64,000 nucleotides of DNA, from contig CP065018.1 of assembly GCA_016700415.1 (NCBI GenBank), forward strand, positions 2,486,001 to 2,550,000, in the 5' to 3' direction. This document shows positions 40,796-50,109 of this stretch, piece by piece. Made by a program: the position numbers and the translations under genes. The notes beneath the pieces were generated by a model. The model worked only from the letters and a program-made list of their open reading frames with translations. It made no database searches and was not told where the DNA came from. The stretch's first letter is position 1, and each line of letters starts with the position of its first letter. The stretch comes from Flavobacteriales bacterium. GTDB lineage: Bacteria > Bacteroidota > Bacteroidia > Flavobacteriales_F > PHOS-HE28.

Positions 40796-42325
40796 ATGTG
40801 GAGAGGCACTATTCTGGCCGCGTTCATCGCGACCCTCACTCCGGCCATGGCCCAGAGGGACAGTGCGGCCCTACACTATGCGTCCACCATCACCGAAGCG
40901 GACCTGCGCACGCACCTGACCATATTGGCGAGTGATGCATTCGAAGGGCGCGAGACCGGCATGAAGGGCCAGAAGATGGCCGCCAGGTACATCGAGGAAC
41001 AGTTCCGGCAATTCGGTATTCCGCCGGTCCCCGATGCGGAGGAACGGGGCATGCTGGCCGACGGCTACCAGCAGCAATACCCGCTGGTATTGTCCAAGCC
41101 GGGCGGGCTCGCGATAGCGGTGGACGGTAAGGAGTACGGCTACATGCAGGACTACTTCTATAATGATGAGCGGCTCCGGCAGGACTTGGAGGCTCCGGAA
41201 GTGATGTTGGCAACGCCCGTGTCGCTCGGCGGGATGCGGCTGGGCGGCGGCAGCAAGGTGGTGATGCTCATTGACGCGGGCAAGCCGGATAACAACCTGT
41301 TCATGGACATGCGGGCGCTGACAAGTGCGCTTGACAAGACCGTGACCAAAGTGTTGCTGGTGGTGAACGACAGCGCCAAAAGCATGATGAAACGCTTCGG
41401 CCCGCTCTTGGACCGGGAACGGATGCGCTTGGCGGAACCAGGGAAGAAAGTGACGGACAAGGGCATGCAAATACTGGTGATCACCCCGGAACTGGCCCAG
41501 GCCATACTGGACAAGGGCCGCTATTCCATGAAGAAGGCCGTGAAGACCGTGAGCAAGAAACGGGTCATCATCAAGGTGCCGGTCAAATTCACCTATCGTT
41601 CACAGGATAAGGCACTCAGCGGGGAAAACGTGCTGGGCTATGTCGAGGGCAGTGATAGAAAGGGTGAGCTGATCGCAGTGACGGCGCACTATGACCACAT
41701 CGGAGTGATCGACGGCGAGGTTTACAACGGTGCCGATGACGATGGCTCCGGTACGGTGGCGGTGCTGGAAATGGCCCAAGCATTCGCCAAGGCCAAGGCG
41801 GAAGGGCAAGGTCCCCGGCGCAGCATGCTGTTCATGACGGTGAGCGGTGAGGAGAAGGGACTGCTCGGCTCGGAGTGGTACACCGACCATCCGGTGTTCC
41901 CGTTGGACAGCACAGTGGCGAACCTCAATATCGACATGATCGGACGGACGGACACAGTGTATGGGGACAGCTCCTCTTATGTGTATGTGATCGGGAGCAA
42001 GCGGATCAGCAGCGAACTGGGCACCATCATCGAGCGGGAGAATGCGACCCGGACTCAATTGAACTTGGACTACGCCTTCGATTCCGACACCGACCCCAAC
42101 CGCTTCTACTATCGGAGCGATCACTACAACTTCGCCAAGCACGGCGTGCCCATCGCCTTCTTCTTTAACGGCGTCCATGCGGACTACCACGGACCCTACG
42201 ACGAGGTGGACAAGATCCGCTTCGACCTGCTGCACAAGCGGACCCTCTTGGTGTTCCACGCCGCTTGGGAATTGGCTAACCGCGATGCGCGGATCGTGGT
42301 GGACCACTCCGTCCTGAAGGAGTGA
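40796..42325 (+). CDS. Exported M28 family metallopeptidase
   Basis: This 509-residue protein has a signal peptide (ILAAFIATLTPAMAQ) and an M28 (aminopeptidase Y/S type) domain with the expected zinc ligands in order: His in TAHYDHIG, Asp in NGADDDGSGT, catalytic Glu in VSGEEKGLLGS, Asp in NLNIDMIGRTD, and His in ADYHGPYDEVD. The first 250 residues form the usual N-terminal/PA-like part. It probably digests peptides in the periplasm or outside the cell. It lies 8 bases after rpiB, probably cotranscribed without functional linkage. Confidence 0.9.
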   Translation: MWRGTILAAFIATLTPAMAQRDSAALHYASTITEADLRTHLTILASDAFEGRETGMKGQKMAARYIEEQFRQFGIPPVPDAEERGMLADGYQQQYPLVLSKPGGLAIAVDGKEYGYMQDYFYNDERLRQDLEAPEVMLATPVSLGGMRLGGGSKVVMLIDAGKPDNNLFMDMRALTSALDKTVTKVLLVVNDSAKSMMKRFGPLLDRERMRLAEPGKKVTDKGMQILVITPELAQAILDKGRYSMKKAVKTVSKKRVIIKVPVKFTYRSQDKALSGENVLGYVEGSDRKGELIAVTAHYDHIGVIDGEVYNGADDDGSGTVAVLEMAQAFAKAKAEGQGPRRSMLFMTVSGEEKGLLGSEWYTDHPVFPLDSTVANLNIDMIGRTDTVYGDSSSYVYVIGSKRISSELGTIIERENATRTQLNLDYAFDSDTDPNRFYYRSDHYNFAKHGVPIAFFFNGVHADYHGPYDEVDKIRFDLLHKRTLLVFHAAWELANRDARIVVDHSVLKE

Positions 42326-42330
42326 TCGGT

Positions 42331-43587
42331 TCAGCCCTTCACCGGCTCTCGGAGCAGCTCCACGATGGTATTCTCCATACGGTCCTTGAAGCGGGTGTAG
42401 CGCGCTCCGGTCCCGGGTCCGTAGATGCCGGTGAAAATGCGCCGGACCGTGCCATCGCGACCGATGAGCAGGGTGGTGGGATAGCTCTTGAGCTGGCTGA
42501 TAAAGGGGAGCTTCTTGCGCACACTGTCCGTGTTGGCGAAGCCGGCATAAAGCATGTCGTAGTCCACCCCCAGCTTTTCCTTGAAGTGGCGTATGGCGGC
42601 CACTGAGGCCGCACTGTCCGGATAACGCTCAAAGCAGATCGCCACGGCCTCTAGGCCGTCCTTGTGGTATTTCGCATAAAACTCATGCAGCATGCGGCTC
42701 TCGTCCATGCAGTTGGGGCACCATGTGCCCATGATCTCCACCACCACCGCATGGTCCCTGTACTTTTCGTCAGACAAACTATGCATGGTCCCTTCCGTGT
42801 CCGGGAAGGAGAACGCGACGGGATACTTCATGTCCAGCTGGGTCATGGTCTCATCGTCGGCCAGTGCGAAGTGCGGGTTGCGTACGGCATACCAAGGCTG
42901 TTTCCAGTGGTGGCCACTGCGGAATTCCCCCAGCAGGCTGTCGGGGCGGATCGCAGCACTGAACAGGAATGCTTGAGAGCCATTGAACGACGAGAGAAAG
43001 AGTGAATCCTTCGTGGTCACTCCCTCCAAGAAGCGCAGGTCGCCGGTCTCCGTGGCGAACGAACCCTTTACATGGCCATGGTCCACGGAGAAGATCCCGA
43101 TGGCCGGTTCATCATCGCCATCGTCGGTGAAGTGTACCTCCCAGTCCCCGGAAACGTCCGTGGAGGCTGTGACTACAGCCTTTGCGAACCGCGGTTGCTC
43201 ACCGGCGGTAGCGGTGAAGGGAATGGTGTAATCCGGCCCTTTATAGTGGTTGTACCAAAGGCCCTGAAAGAGCTTTTGACCTTTCACCATGCCCCGGAAT
43301 TCCGAGTCGAAGAAGGGCATTCGGATACGGATGCTGTCCCCGTTCAACACAATGGAATCCACTACGATGGCCTCGTCCTGGTTATGGATGGTCATTTGCC
43401 ATCCGGATCCCTTTCGGGCCAGCTCGAACTGGAAGGGAAGCTCCTTGTAGGCGCTTGTCGTGTCCAGGTCCAAGGCCATGTGCCAAGCCCCGGTAAAGAG
43501 TTTCTCCTCAGGAACCTTGGTAGCCGGTTGTTGGCAGGCACCGGTCAATAGCAACAGGATAAAGGCTGGGAACAGAGCTCTGGGCAT
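42331..43587 (-). CDS. TlpA-like thioredoxin-fold lipoprotein
   Basis: With the start at 43587 this is a 418-residue lipoprotein (MPRALFPAFILLLLTGACQQ, lipobox LTGAC). The N-terminal two-thirds is a beta-rich domain, and the C-terminal part is a TlpA/ResA-like thioredoxin fold with the CPNC active site (EIMGTWCPNCMDESRML) and the cis-Pro loop (YPTTLLIGRDG). It probably reduces or resolves disulfides in exported proteins. It converges with the M28 gene, with the two stops 5 bases apart. Confidence 0.85.
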   Translation of the reverse strand: MPRALFPAFILLLLTGACQQPATKVPEEKLFTGAWHMALDLDTTSAYKELPFQFELARKGSGWQMTIHNQDEAIVVDSIVLNGDSIRIRMPFFDSEFRGMVKGQKLFQGLWYNHYKGPDYTIPFTATAGEQPRFAKAVVTASTDVSGDWEVHFTDDGDDEPAIGIFSVDHGHVKGSFATETGDLRFLEGVTTKDSLFLSSFNGSQAFLFSAAIRPDSLLGEFRSGHHWKQPWYAVRNPHFALADDETMTQLDMKYPVAFSFPDTEGTMHSLSDEKYRDHAVVVEIMGTWCPNCMDESRMLHEFYAKYHKDGLEAVAICFERYPDSAASVAAIRHFKEKLGVDYDMLYAGFANTDSVRKKLPFISQLKSYPTTLLIGRDGTVRRIFTGIYGPGTGARYTRFKDRMENTIVELLREPVKG

Positions 43588-43811
43588 CCTATATCTATAG
43601 AAAGGCACGAACATAGGTGTCGCCCACCGAAGTCACGGACATAAAACCACGCAGGCTTGAAGTCCCCACGCGGGGTTGAAAGCTGAGATCAGAAAGGTGA
43701 AGATCGAAACGGAGACAACAAGGTTGCCGTTGGCGGTTGCGGTCGTCCGATCACTCGCCACCCGCCGTGATTGGCATTTCTCTGTGCCTCAACGGCTTCC
43801 CTCCAACACGC

Positions 43812-45368
43812 TCAGAGGTCGAACTTGATGCCCTGTGCCAAGGGTACCGTGGTGCCGTAGTTGATCGTGTTCGTCTGCCTGCGCATGTACGCTTTCCATG
43901 CATCGGAACCGCTTTCCCGACCGCCGCCGGTCTCCTTCTCCCCGCCGAAGGCCCCGCCGATCTCAGCGCCGCTGGTGCCGATGTTCACGTTAGCAATACC
44001 GCAATCGCTGCCGGCCACGCTGAGGAAACGCTCCATTTCACGCAGGTCGGTGGTCATCACTGAAGAGGAAAGCCCTTGTTTCACGCCGTTCTGGATGGCG
44101 ATGGCCTTGGTGACATCACCGGAATAGCGCATCACGTAGAGGATGGGCGCGAAGGTCTCCTGCTTTACGATCGCCATGTCCGGCGAGGCTTCCACGATGG
44201 CGGGCTTCACGTAGCAGCCGCTCTCGTATTTGGCGCCGGTAAGCACCCCGCCTTCCACGAGGATCTTGCCGCCTTGCTCTTTCGCGGCATCGAGGGCTTT
44301 GAGGTACATGTCCACGGCGGCCTTGTCGATCACTGGCCCCACATGGTTATTCTCGTCCAAGGGGTCGCCGATGCGCAATTGGCCATATGCCTTTACGAGC
44401 TTGTCGGTGAAGGCTTTGTAGACCGAATCATGGATGATCAGTCGGCGTGTGGAGGTGCAGCGCTGCCCCGCGGTTCCCACTGCTCCGAAGAGCGAAGCGT
44501 GCATGGCAATGTCCAGATCGGCTTTGTCGGAAATGATGATGGCGTTGTTGCCACCGAGCTCCAGCAGGGAGCGGCCCAAGCGCTGCCCCACGGCGGCCCC
44601 CACGGCCTTACCCATGCGCGTGCTGCCCGTGGCGCTCACCAAGGGGATGCGCTCATCGTTGGCCAACCACTCCCCTACTTCGCGTCCGCCGTTGATGATC
44701 ACGCTCACACCTTCGGGGGCGTTATTGCGTGCCAACACTTCCGCGGCGATCTTTTGGCAGGCCAGACTGCACAAGGGGACTTTTTCGCTGGGCTTCCACA
44801 GGCAGGTATCGCCGCAGACCCACGCCAGCGCGGTGTTCCACGCCCATACCGCCACAGGGAAGTTGAACGCGGTGATGATGCCTACGGGGCCGATGGCATG
44901 CCACTGCTCGTACATGCGGTGCTCCGGGCGTTCGCTGTGCATGGTGAGCCCGTGCAGCTGGCGCGAAAGACCGACCGCGAAGTCACAGATGTCGATCATC
45001 TCCTGCACCTCGCCCAGACCCTCTTGATAGCTCTTGCCCATTTCGTAGCTAACGAGTTTGCCGAGTTCCGCCTTGTGCTTACGGAGCTCATCGCCGAACT
45101 GGCGCACGACTTCGCCACGCTTTGGTGCAGGCCAAGTGCGCCATTCCAAGAAGGCGTCCTGAGCGGCTTTTACCGCCTGGTCATACTCCGCACGGGAAGC
45201 ACCGCGCACGGTACCGATCTCCGCGCCGTCCACCGGGGAAGAGGAAACAAGGCGCTCCCCCTCTCCTTTCATCCACTTGGTACCAGTAGAAACACCCGAG
45301 TGGTCCTCGGTGATGTTCCATTGTTTCAGCAGGTCGGCGATGCGGGAGGGGGAGGTGAGGGTGCTCAT
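43812..45368 (-). CDS. ALDH7-family aldehyde dehydrogenase
   Basis: This 518-residue NAD(P)-dependent aldehyde dehydrogenase has GPVGIITAFNFPVAVWAWN, LWKPSEKVPL, the general base Glu in LLELGGNNAII and catalytic Cys in GTAGQRCTSTRRL. The closest family is ALDH7 (antiquitin/alpha-aminoadipic semialdehyde dehydrogenase), pointing to lysine degradation, although neighbours give no pathway context. The start was set at MSTLTSPSRIADLLKQW, 28 bases below a TACCTTTG box. A 45-codon upstream extension was rejected because it covers that promoter. Confidence 0.9.
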   Translation of the reverse strand: MSTLTSPSRIADLLKQWNITEDHSGVSTGTKWMKGEGERLVSSSPVDGAEIGTVRGASRAEYDQAVKAAQDAFLEWRTWPAPKRGEVVRQFGDELRKHKAELGKLVSYEMGKSYQEGLGEVQEMIDICDFAVGLSRQLHGLTMHSERPEHRMYEQWHAIGPVGIITAFNFPVAVWAWNTALAWVCGDTCLWKPSEKVPLCSLACQKIAAEVLARNNAPEGVSVIINGGREVGEWLANDERIPLVSATGSTRMGKAVGAAVGQRLGRSLLELGGNNAIIISDKADLDIAMHASLFGAVGTAGQRCTSTRRLIIHDSVYKAFTDKLVKAYGQLRIGDPLDENNHVGPVIDKAAVDMYLKALDAAKEQGGKILVEGGVLTGAKYESGCYVKPAIVEASPDMAIVKQETFAPILYVMRYSGDVTKAIAIQNGVKQGLSSSVMTTDLREMERFLSVAGSDCGIANVNIGTSGAEIGGAFGGEKETGGGRESGSDAWKAYMRRQTNTINYGTTVPLAQGIKFDL

Positions 45369-45395
45369 CGTATTTGGCTTCTTGTTTTCGGGCTG

Positions 45396-45403
45396 CAAAG
45401 GTA
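45396..45403 (-). promoter_or_regulatory. ALDH -7 box (TACCTTTG)
   Basis: An exact TAnnTTTG match on the minus strand, 27 bases upstream of the dehydrogenase start. No clear -33 TTG is seen. Confidence 0.6.
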
Positions 45404-45602
45404 CGGAGGTTTCGGAGGGGGTGAAATTGGCCTGATAGCTTCGTACTTCGCCTTCACACATTAGGAAAACCTTCCGGGCATAAATTGCAGACGGCGACCG
45501 CAAGTGGCGAGATGGTTACGGGGTGAAGTGCGGACCATTTTGATATTCAAGAACTGACCGATGGATGTGACGACGAAAGCCATGAGAACCCTGTTGCTCG
45601 CT

Positions 45603-45628
45603 GGGCTGGCCACTTTGTTGGCCAGCCC
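45603..45628. other. Strong hairpin within the signal-peptide codons
   Basis: A perfect 10-bp stem (GGGCTGGCCA / TGGCCAGCCC) with a 6-base loop lies about 40-65 bases after the start codon of the delta-60 gene. It might affect translation or be chance. Confidence 0.35.
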
Positions 45629-45833
45629 AAGCGGGGCGCAGGTACCGCTCACCTTGGACACCTCGTTCCGCTGCACTCCGGTAACCTACCCGCCGGGCCT
45701 GTCGGACGCCCTCCCCTTGGCCGATGGTAGCGTGGTCATTACCGGTTGGTTCGGCCTCACCACCAATTATTTTTCGAGCTGGATGGTGAAGCTGCTTCCC
45801 GTTGGCGACCTGGACGTCTTTTGGGGGATCAAT

Positions 45834-45842
45834 GGGGGGGGG
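45834..45842. repeat. Nine-base poly-G tract
   Basis: The run of nine G sits exactly where the reading frame of the delta-60 protein changes. Tracts of this length slip readily during replication and are also a common site of sequencing error. Confidence 0.8.
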
Positions 45843-47049
45843 ATATCCATCCTGTTGGTCCGTACTTCTATACTTCCGGAAACAGCTTTCCATCAAGGTA
45901 TTTCCAAGCGACCGGGGAATTGGATTATGGGTTCCGACCCACCACTGTGAACCAACCCTACCCGGATCTTAGCTTTCTCAATAATGGCGGGATCTTCATC
46001 CAAACGGACGGCAAGGTGCTATTTACCGGGGACCATCATTTGGGTTACCCATACGGCCCCAATGCACCGGGCTACTATTCCTTGCTGCGTCTGAACACCG
46101 ATGGCACATTGGACAGCACCTACCATTACCGGAAGACCAACGGGGTGATCTGGACCATCGAACCCACCACCCTGGGGCGCTTTCTGCTGAGCGGGGTGTA
46201 CAGCACTTACGAGGGCGGACCGGCAGGACGCATCCTGCGCATCTGGCCGGACGGCAGCTTGGACAGCACCTTCCATTCCGACATCAGCCGGGGTTATGCG
46301 AAATACCTGCTGGAGCAGCCCGATGGGCGCATCATTGCGGGAGGGCAGTTCGTCTTCCCGAACGATCCGGACACCATGCACCTGATCCGGCTTATGCCGG
46401 ACAGGGCCTTGGACCTCAGTTTCAACAACCACGCGGAGTACAAGGATATTCCAACGCACTCCTTCGGGGATTTCGGTATTAGTGTGGATGCTGTACTGCA
46501 ATTGGGCGATGGAACGATCATGGTCGGTGGGAGCTTCACCCACATCGACGGGCAGTTGCGACGCGGCATCGCCCTGTTGGACAGCACGGGCCATTTGCTC
46601 AATACGGCCTTTACCGGGCAGGGCTGCGGCCTTACGCACGATTACAACTCCACGTTCATGTATAGTGGGATCTCCTCCATCACTCCGGCCCCGGACGGGA
46701 GCATCTTCTTAGCCGGAGCTTTCGAGGGATTTGATGACGGCACGGTGAACGACCCGGCACAGCGTATGATCTGCAAGCTGCACGGGCTTACCACGGGTGT
46801 GCAGGAACGAGTGGCGGGGTTGGAGGGGTTGCGGGTTTTTCCAAATCCCGGCAGCGAGACGTTGCATGTACAAACCGGGGTGCCAGGTTCCATGCAGGTG
46901 CGGGTGCTGGACGGCACGGGGCGGACGGTGATGGCCGCGAGTGGCAAGGAGGGATCGATGCAATTGGACTGTGGCACTCTTGCACCTGGAGTGTACCTTG
47001 TGGAGGTACGCACCGATAAAGGCCTGCGAACGGTGAAATGGACAAGACG

Positions 47050-47144
47050 ATGAAAAAGGCGCTCCTCTTTCTTTTCGTTTGCAGCGGTCCGTGCCGGAAG
47101 GGCGGCAAACGGTCAAATGGGTGAACCGGCAGGTAGATTTTTGA
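47050..47144 (+). pseudogene. Relic of an exported gene with an internal deletion
   Basis: An ATG overlapping the delta-60 stop (ATGA) opens a signal-peptide-like start, MKKALLFLFVCSG, which then runs out of frame to a stop at 47124. In another frame the following bases read PEGRQTVKWVNRQVDF to a stop at 47144, resembling the last strand of a T9SS sorting domain (compare GLRTVKWTRR in the gene above). The simplest reading is that the middle of a gene has been deleted, joining its two ends near 47087. An AT-rich stretch follows to about 47215. Confidence 0.45.
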
Positions 47145-47280
47145 ATTAAACAGGAGTATAAGATAAGTCGCTGATAATCAATATAATACACCGACAGCAT
47201 TAGCTGATACGCAGCGAACGTTCTCCCGGTCGTTATAGGTGAGCCACCAGACGGCGACTAAATCCCCGCAAATCGAATAT

Positions 47281-48189
47281 TTAACCCCTTCCTGAGGATT
47301 TTGCCCTTCGAGCTAAATACAAAGAACTCGAAGTCGGCCGCCCGAAGGTCCAGGCGACAACATTCGACCACAACCCGAACAGAGCGCCTTTGAGCAAGGA
47401 CCCCTCCGGCCCGGCTCCGCGGTACTGTTCGCTGAGCATGGAAACGTATGGGGCGTCGAACCACATGTGCTTTGTTGCGATCGGTTCGAAGCCGGTTTCC
47501 TGAAGGAGCCGCTTCATGTCCGCCCGACGGAAATGCGAGAGGTGGCGGGGGACATCCCAAGCGGCCCACTTCACACCATAGTGCTTGCAGTCCCAGCTAT
47601 CGTGGTCGGGTACGGCGATCACCAATAGGGCATCCTCCGTGCAACGGGCATAAAGTTGTTCCAGAGTGTGCCGGGGATCGGGCACATGTTCCAGAACGTG
47701 CCATAAGGTGATCACCTGGAACTGGGCCTGGGCCGGTATGTCCTGTAGCTTATCCGCGACCTTCAGGCCCTTCGCTTCGGCAAGTGTACGGGCGTTCGGG
47801 CTCACCTCCACCCCTGCCGCCGAGTAACCTTTCTCTTGTAGGAAGGCAAGAAAATCGCCCGTGCCGCAACCGACGTCCAAGACAGCCCCGGAGGAATGGT
47901 AGCCGGAGATCAGCTTGTGCTTATGGCGTATCGCACGGCGGCGGACGCGGTGATAGATGCGGTCTTTGAGGCTGGTTGCTTTCGCGACGTGGGAGATATA
48001 ATTTTCGGACAAGTAGTATTTCCCGATACTGTTCTGTTCGGGTCGCGGCGAGGTGAAATGGAACCCACAACCGTCACATTTGCGAATGTCGAAGTATTCT
48101 TGGCTTACGGTATGGTCGGTCGCGGTCAAGGCGACGGTGCTTGTTGTGGACCGGCATACGGGGCATATCTCAACGGTTTCCATGGGCAT
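47281..48189 (-). CDS. Class I SAM-dependent methyltransferase with zinc-ribbon start
   Basis: This protein of about 302 residues opens with a CxxC...CxxC zinc ribbon (ICPVCRSTT, then RKCDGCGFHFTSPRPE) followed by a methyltransferase fold: motif I VLDVGCGTGDFLAFL, motif II AAGVEVSPNA, motif IV VITLWHVLEHVPDPRHTL and post-motif region AVPDHDSWDCKHYG. This layout is common near surface-polysaccharide genes in Bacteroidota, but the substrate is unknown. The start may be 48189 or 48183, both beside a parS site. It follows mnmG, with only the parS sequence and 10-20 bases between. Confidence 0.82.
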   Translation of the reverse strand: MPMETVEICPVCRSTTSTVALTATDHTVSQEYFDIRKCDGCGFHFTSPRPEQNSIGKYYLSENYISHVAKATSLKDRIYHRVRRRAIRHKHKLISGYHSSGAVLDVGCGTGDFLAFLQEKGYSAAGVEVSPNARTLAEAKGLKVADKLQDIPAQAQFQVITLWHVLEHVPDPRHTLEQLYARCTEDALLVIAVPDHDSWDCKHYGVKWAAWDVPRHLSHFRRADMKRLLQETGFEPIATKHMWFDAPYVSMLSEQYRGAGPEGSLLKGALFGLWSNVVAWTFGRPTSSSLYLARRAKSSGRG

Positions 48190-48204
48190 GTTCCACGTGG
48201 AACG
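48189..48204. other. parS-like site A (TGTTCCACGTGGAACG)
   Basis: It matches the ParB-binding consensus TGTTnCACGTGnAACA in all but the last base. It sits between mnmG and the methyltransferase gene, touching the latter's start. Confidence 0.75.
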
Positions 48205-48213
48205 ATCGATGAT

Positions 48214-50103
48214 TTAACGGCCAAGGTAGACCATGAGCACGCTGATGTCCGCTGGTGAAATGCCGCTGATCCGCGATGCTTGCCCGAGGGTGTTCGGGCG
48301 TATCTTATCCAGCTTTTGGCGGGCTTCAATGGAGAGTGATGTCAGCTTTGCATAGGGCATATCAGCCTGCAGCGGAACGTCCTCAAGGTGGCTCATCCGA
48401 TCCGCCATGTTCCGTTCCTTGTCGATATATCCCTCGTACTTTGCCTTGATCTCCGTCTGCTCCACCACCTCGTTGCGGAGCTCCCCAAAGGACGCTGTGA
48501 GTTTGGAAAGGGTGGGGGACAGGGGTTCAATATCCACGTATGAAAGCTGTGGCCGTAGTAGCAGACCGTGGAGCTTGACCTTCTGTTTTACGGGGTCTGT
48601 TCCACGTGGAACGATCACTGCATTGGTGGGTTCCGGGTCTGCACTTTCGGTCCGCAAGGCGCTCAGAAGTTGGGCCGTATTAGCGGCTTTTAGTTCCGTG
48701 CGCTGCATGCGTTCACCACTTGCAAGTCCGATCATGTAGGAGAGGGGAGTAAGCCGTAGATCGGCATTATCCTGACGCAGGAGGATGCGGAATTCTGCCC
48801 TGCTGGTGAACATGCGATAGGGTTCTTCCGTGCCTTTTGTGATCAGGTCGTCCACCAAAACGCCGATGTAAGCCTGGTCACGACGAAGGATAAAGGGGTC
48901 CTTTTCTGCCACCTTCAAGTGTGCATTGATGCCGGCCATCAGCCCTTGGCAGGCGGCCTCCTCGTAGCCGGTGGTCCCGTTGATCTGTCCGGCGAAATAC
49001 AGGCCATCCACGGGCTTCGTCTCTAATGTGTGCTGGATCTGGGTAGGAGGGAAGTAGTCATATTCCACGGCATAGCCGGGACGGAAGATGCGGGCCTCCG
49101 CAAAACCCGGGAGCTTGCGTAAAGCAGCGGTCTGCACCTCTTCGGGCAAGCTTGTGCTGAATCCGTTGATATAGGTCTCCACGGTGTTCCATCCCTCAGG
49201 CTCTACGAAGATCTGGTGGCTGTCCTTGTCGGCAAAGCGGTCGATCTTGTCCTCGATGCTGGGGCAGTATCGCGGGCCTACACCCTGGATCCTGCCACTG
49301 AACATCGGGCTGCGGTCGAAGCCGGTGCGCAGGATGTCGTGGACCTCGTTCGTGGTATGGGTTATCCAGCAACTAAGCTGTTTGGCAATAGGACGGGTCT
49401 CGGTGGAGAAGCTGAATTTTGCCGGATTTTCATCGCCACGTTGTTCCTCCAGTTTCGAGTAATCAATGCTGCGACCGTCCACACGGGGAGGGGTTCCGGT
49501 CTTCATGCGGCCGGACTCGAAGCCTAAAGTTGCGAGTTGCTCGGTAATCCCGTATGCGGCCTTTTCACCGGAGCGGCCCCCACCGAACTGCTTCTCACCG
49601 ATGTGCATCACGGCGCTGAGGAAGGTGCCGTTGGTGAGTACTACGGATCGGCATGGAATGACACTTCCGATGCCGGTACGCACGCCCGTGACCCGAACCT
49701 TGCCGTCGTTTCCGGTCTCTGTTTCCAGGCCGGTCACGGTATCCTGGCGGAAGTGGACGTTAGGGGTTTGCTCCAGTTTTTTCCGCCAGGTATGTGCGAA
49801 GAGCTCGCGGTCGTTCTGCGTCCGCGGGCTCCACATGGCGGGTCCTTTGCTCCGGTTCAGCATCCGGAACTGGACTGTGCTGATATCGCTGACGATACCG
49901 GAGTATCCGCCGAGCGCATCGATCTCCCGCACGATCTGCCCTTTGCCCACACCTCCCATGGCCGGGTTGCAGCTCATTTGGGCGATCACGCCCATGTTCA
50001 TGGTGATCAACAGCACGGAACTGCCCAAATTGGCCGCCGCCGCCGCGGCTTCGCAGCCGGCATGGCCTCCGCCCACCACGATGATGTCATAGCTATCGCT
50101 CAT
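48214..50103 (-). CDS. mnmG: tRNA uridine-5-carboxymethylaminomethyl modification enzyme
   Basis: This 629-residue MnmG (GidA) has the FAD-binding GGGHAGCEAAAAAANLG at the N-terminus and the conserved CNPAMGGVGKGQIVREIDALGG. The later family motifs MFSGRIQGVGPRYCPSIEDKI and LYFAGQINGTTGYEEAACQGLMAGINA, and a C-terminal helical domain, complete it. With MnmE it makes cmnm5U34 in tRNA. The gene is often close to the origin and to parAB in bacteria. Here one parS-like site lies inside its coding sequence (48598), one just upstream (50110) and one just downstream (48189). Confidence 0.96.
   Translation of the reverse strand: MSDSYDIIVVGGGHAGCEAAAAAANLGSSVLLITMNMGVIAQMSCNPAMGGVGKGQIVREIDALGGYSGIVSDISTVQFRMLNRSKGPAMWSPRTQNDRELFAHTWRKKLEQTPNVHFRQDTVTGLETETGNDGKVRVTGVRTGIGSVIPCRSVVLTNGTFLSAVMHIGEKQFGGGRSGEKAAYGITEQLATLGFESGRMKTGTPPRVDGRSIDYSKLEEQRGDENPAKFSFSTETRPIAKQLSCWITHTTNEVHDILRTGFDRSPMFSGRIQGVGPRYCPSIEDKIDRFADKDSHQIFVEPEGWNTVETYINGFSTSLPEEVQTAALRKLPGFAEARIFRPGYAVEYDYFPPTQIQHTLETKPVDGLYFAGQINGTTGYEEAACQGLMAGINAHLKVAEKDPFILRRDQAYIGVLVDDLITKGTEEPYRMFTSRAEFRILLRQDNADLRLTPLSYMIGLASGERMQRTELKAANTAQLLSALRTESADPEPTNAVIVPRGTDPVKQKVKLHGLLLRPQLSYVDIEPLSPTLSKLTASFGELRNEVVEQTEIKAKYEGYIDKERNMADRMSHLEDVPLQADMPYAKLTSLSIEARQKLDKIRPNTLGQASRISGISPADISVLMVYLGR
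48598..48613. other. parS-like site B (TGTTCCACGTGGAACG)
   Basis: Identical to site A. It is inside the mnmG coding sequence, where it encodes IVPRGTD, so its preservation within codons adds weight to a functional site. Confidence 0.75.
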
Positions 50104-50109
50104 GAACGA

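Larger units (their letters stand above)
45561..47053 (+). pseudogene. Delta-60 repeat T9SS-exported protein, out of frame at a nine-G tract
   Basis: The 5' frame gives a signal peptide (RTLLLAGLATLLASPSGAQ) and the start of a repeat domain (GSVVITGWFGLTTNYFSSWMV) up to a run of nine G at 45834-45842. The downstream frame continues with PYFYTSGNSFPSRYFQATG, then delta-60 repeats (GTLDSTYHYRKTNG, GSLDSTFHSDISRGY, DRALDLSFNNHAEYKD) and a T9SS type A domain (GLRVFPNPGSETLHVQ, then LAPGVYLVEVRTDKGL). Ten or seven G would give one continuous frame of about 498 codons. It could be phase-variable, a null mutation or a homopolymer error. Signal peptide and sorting domain are both intact. Confidence 0.82.
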
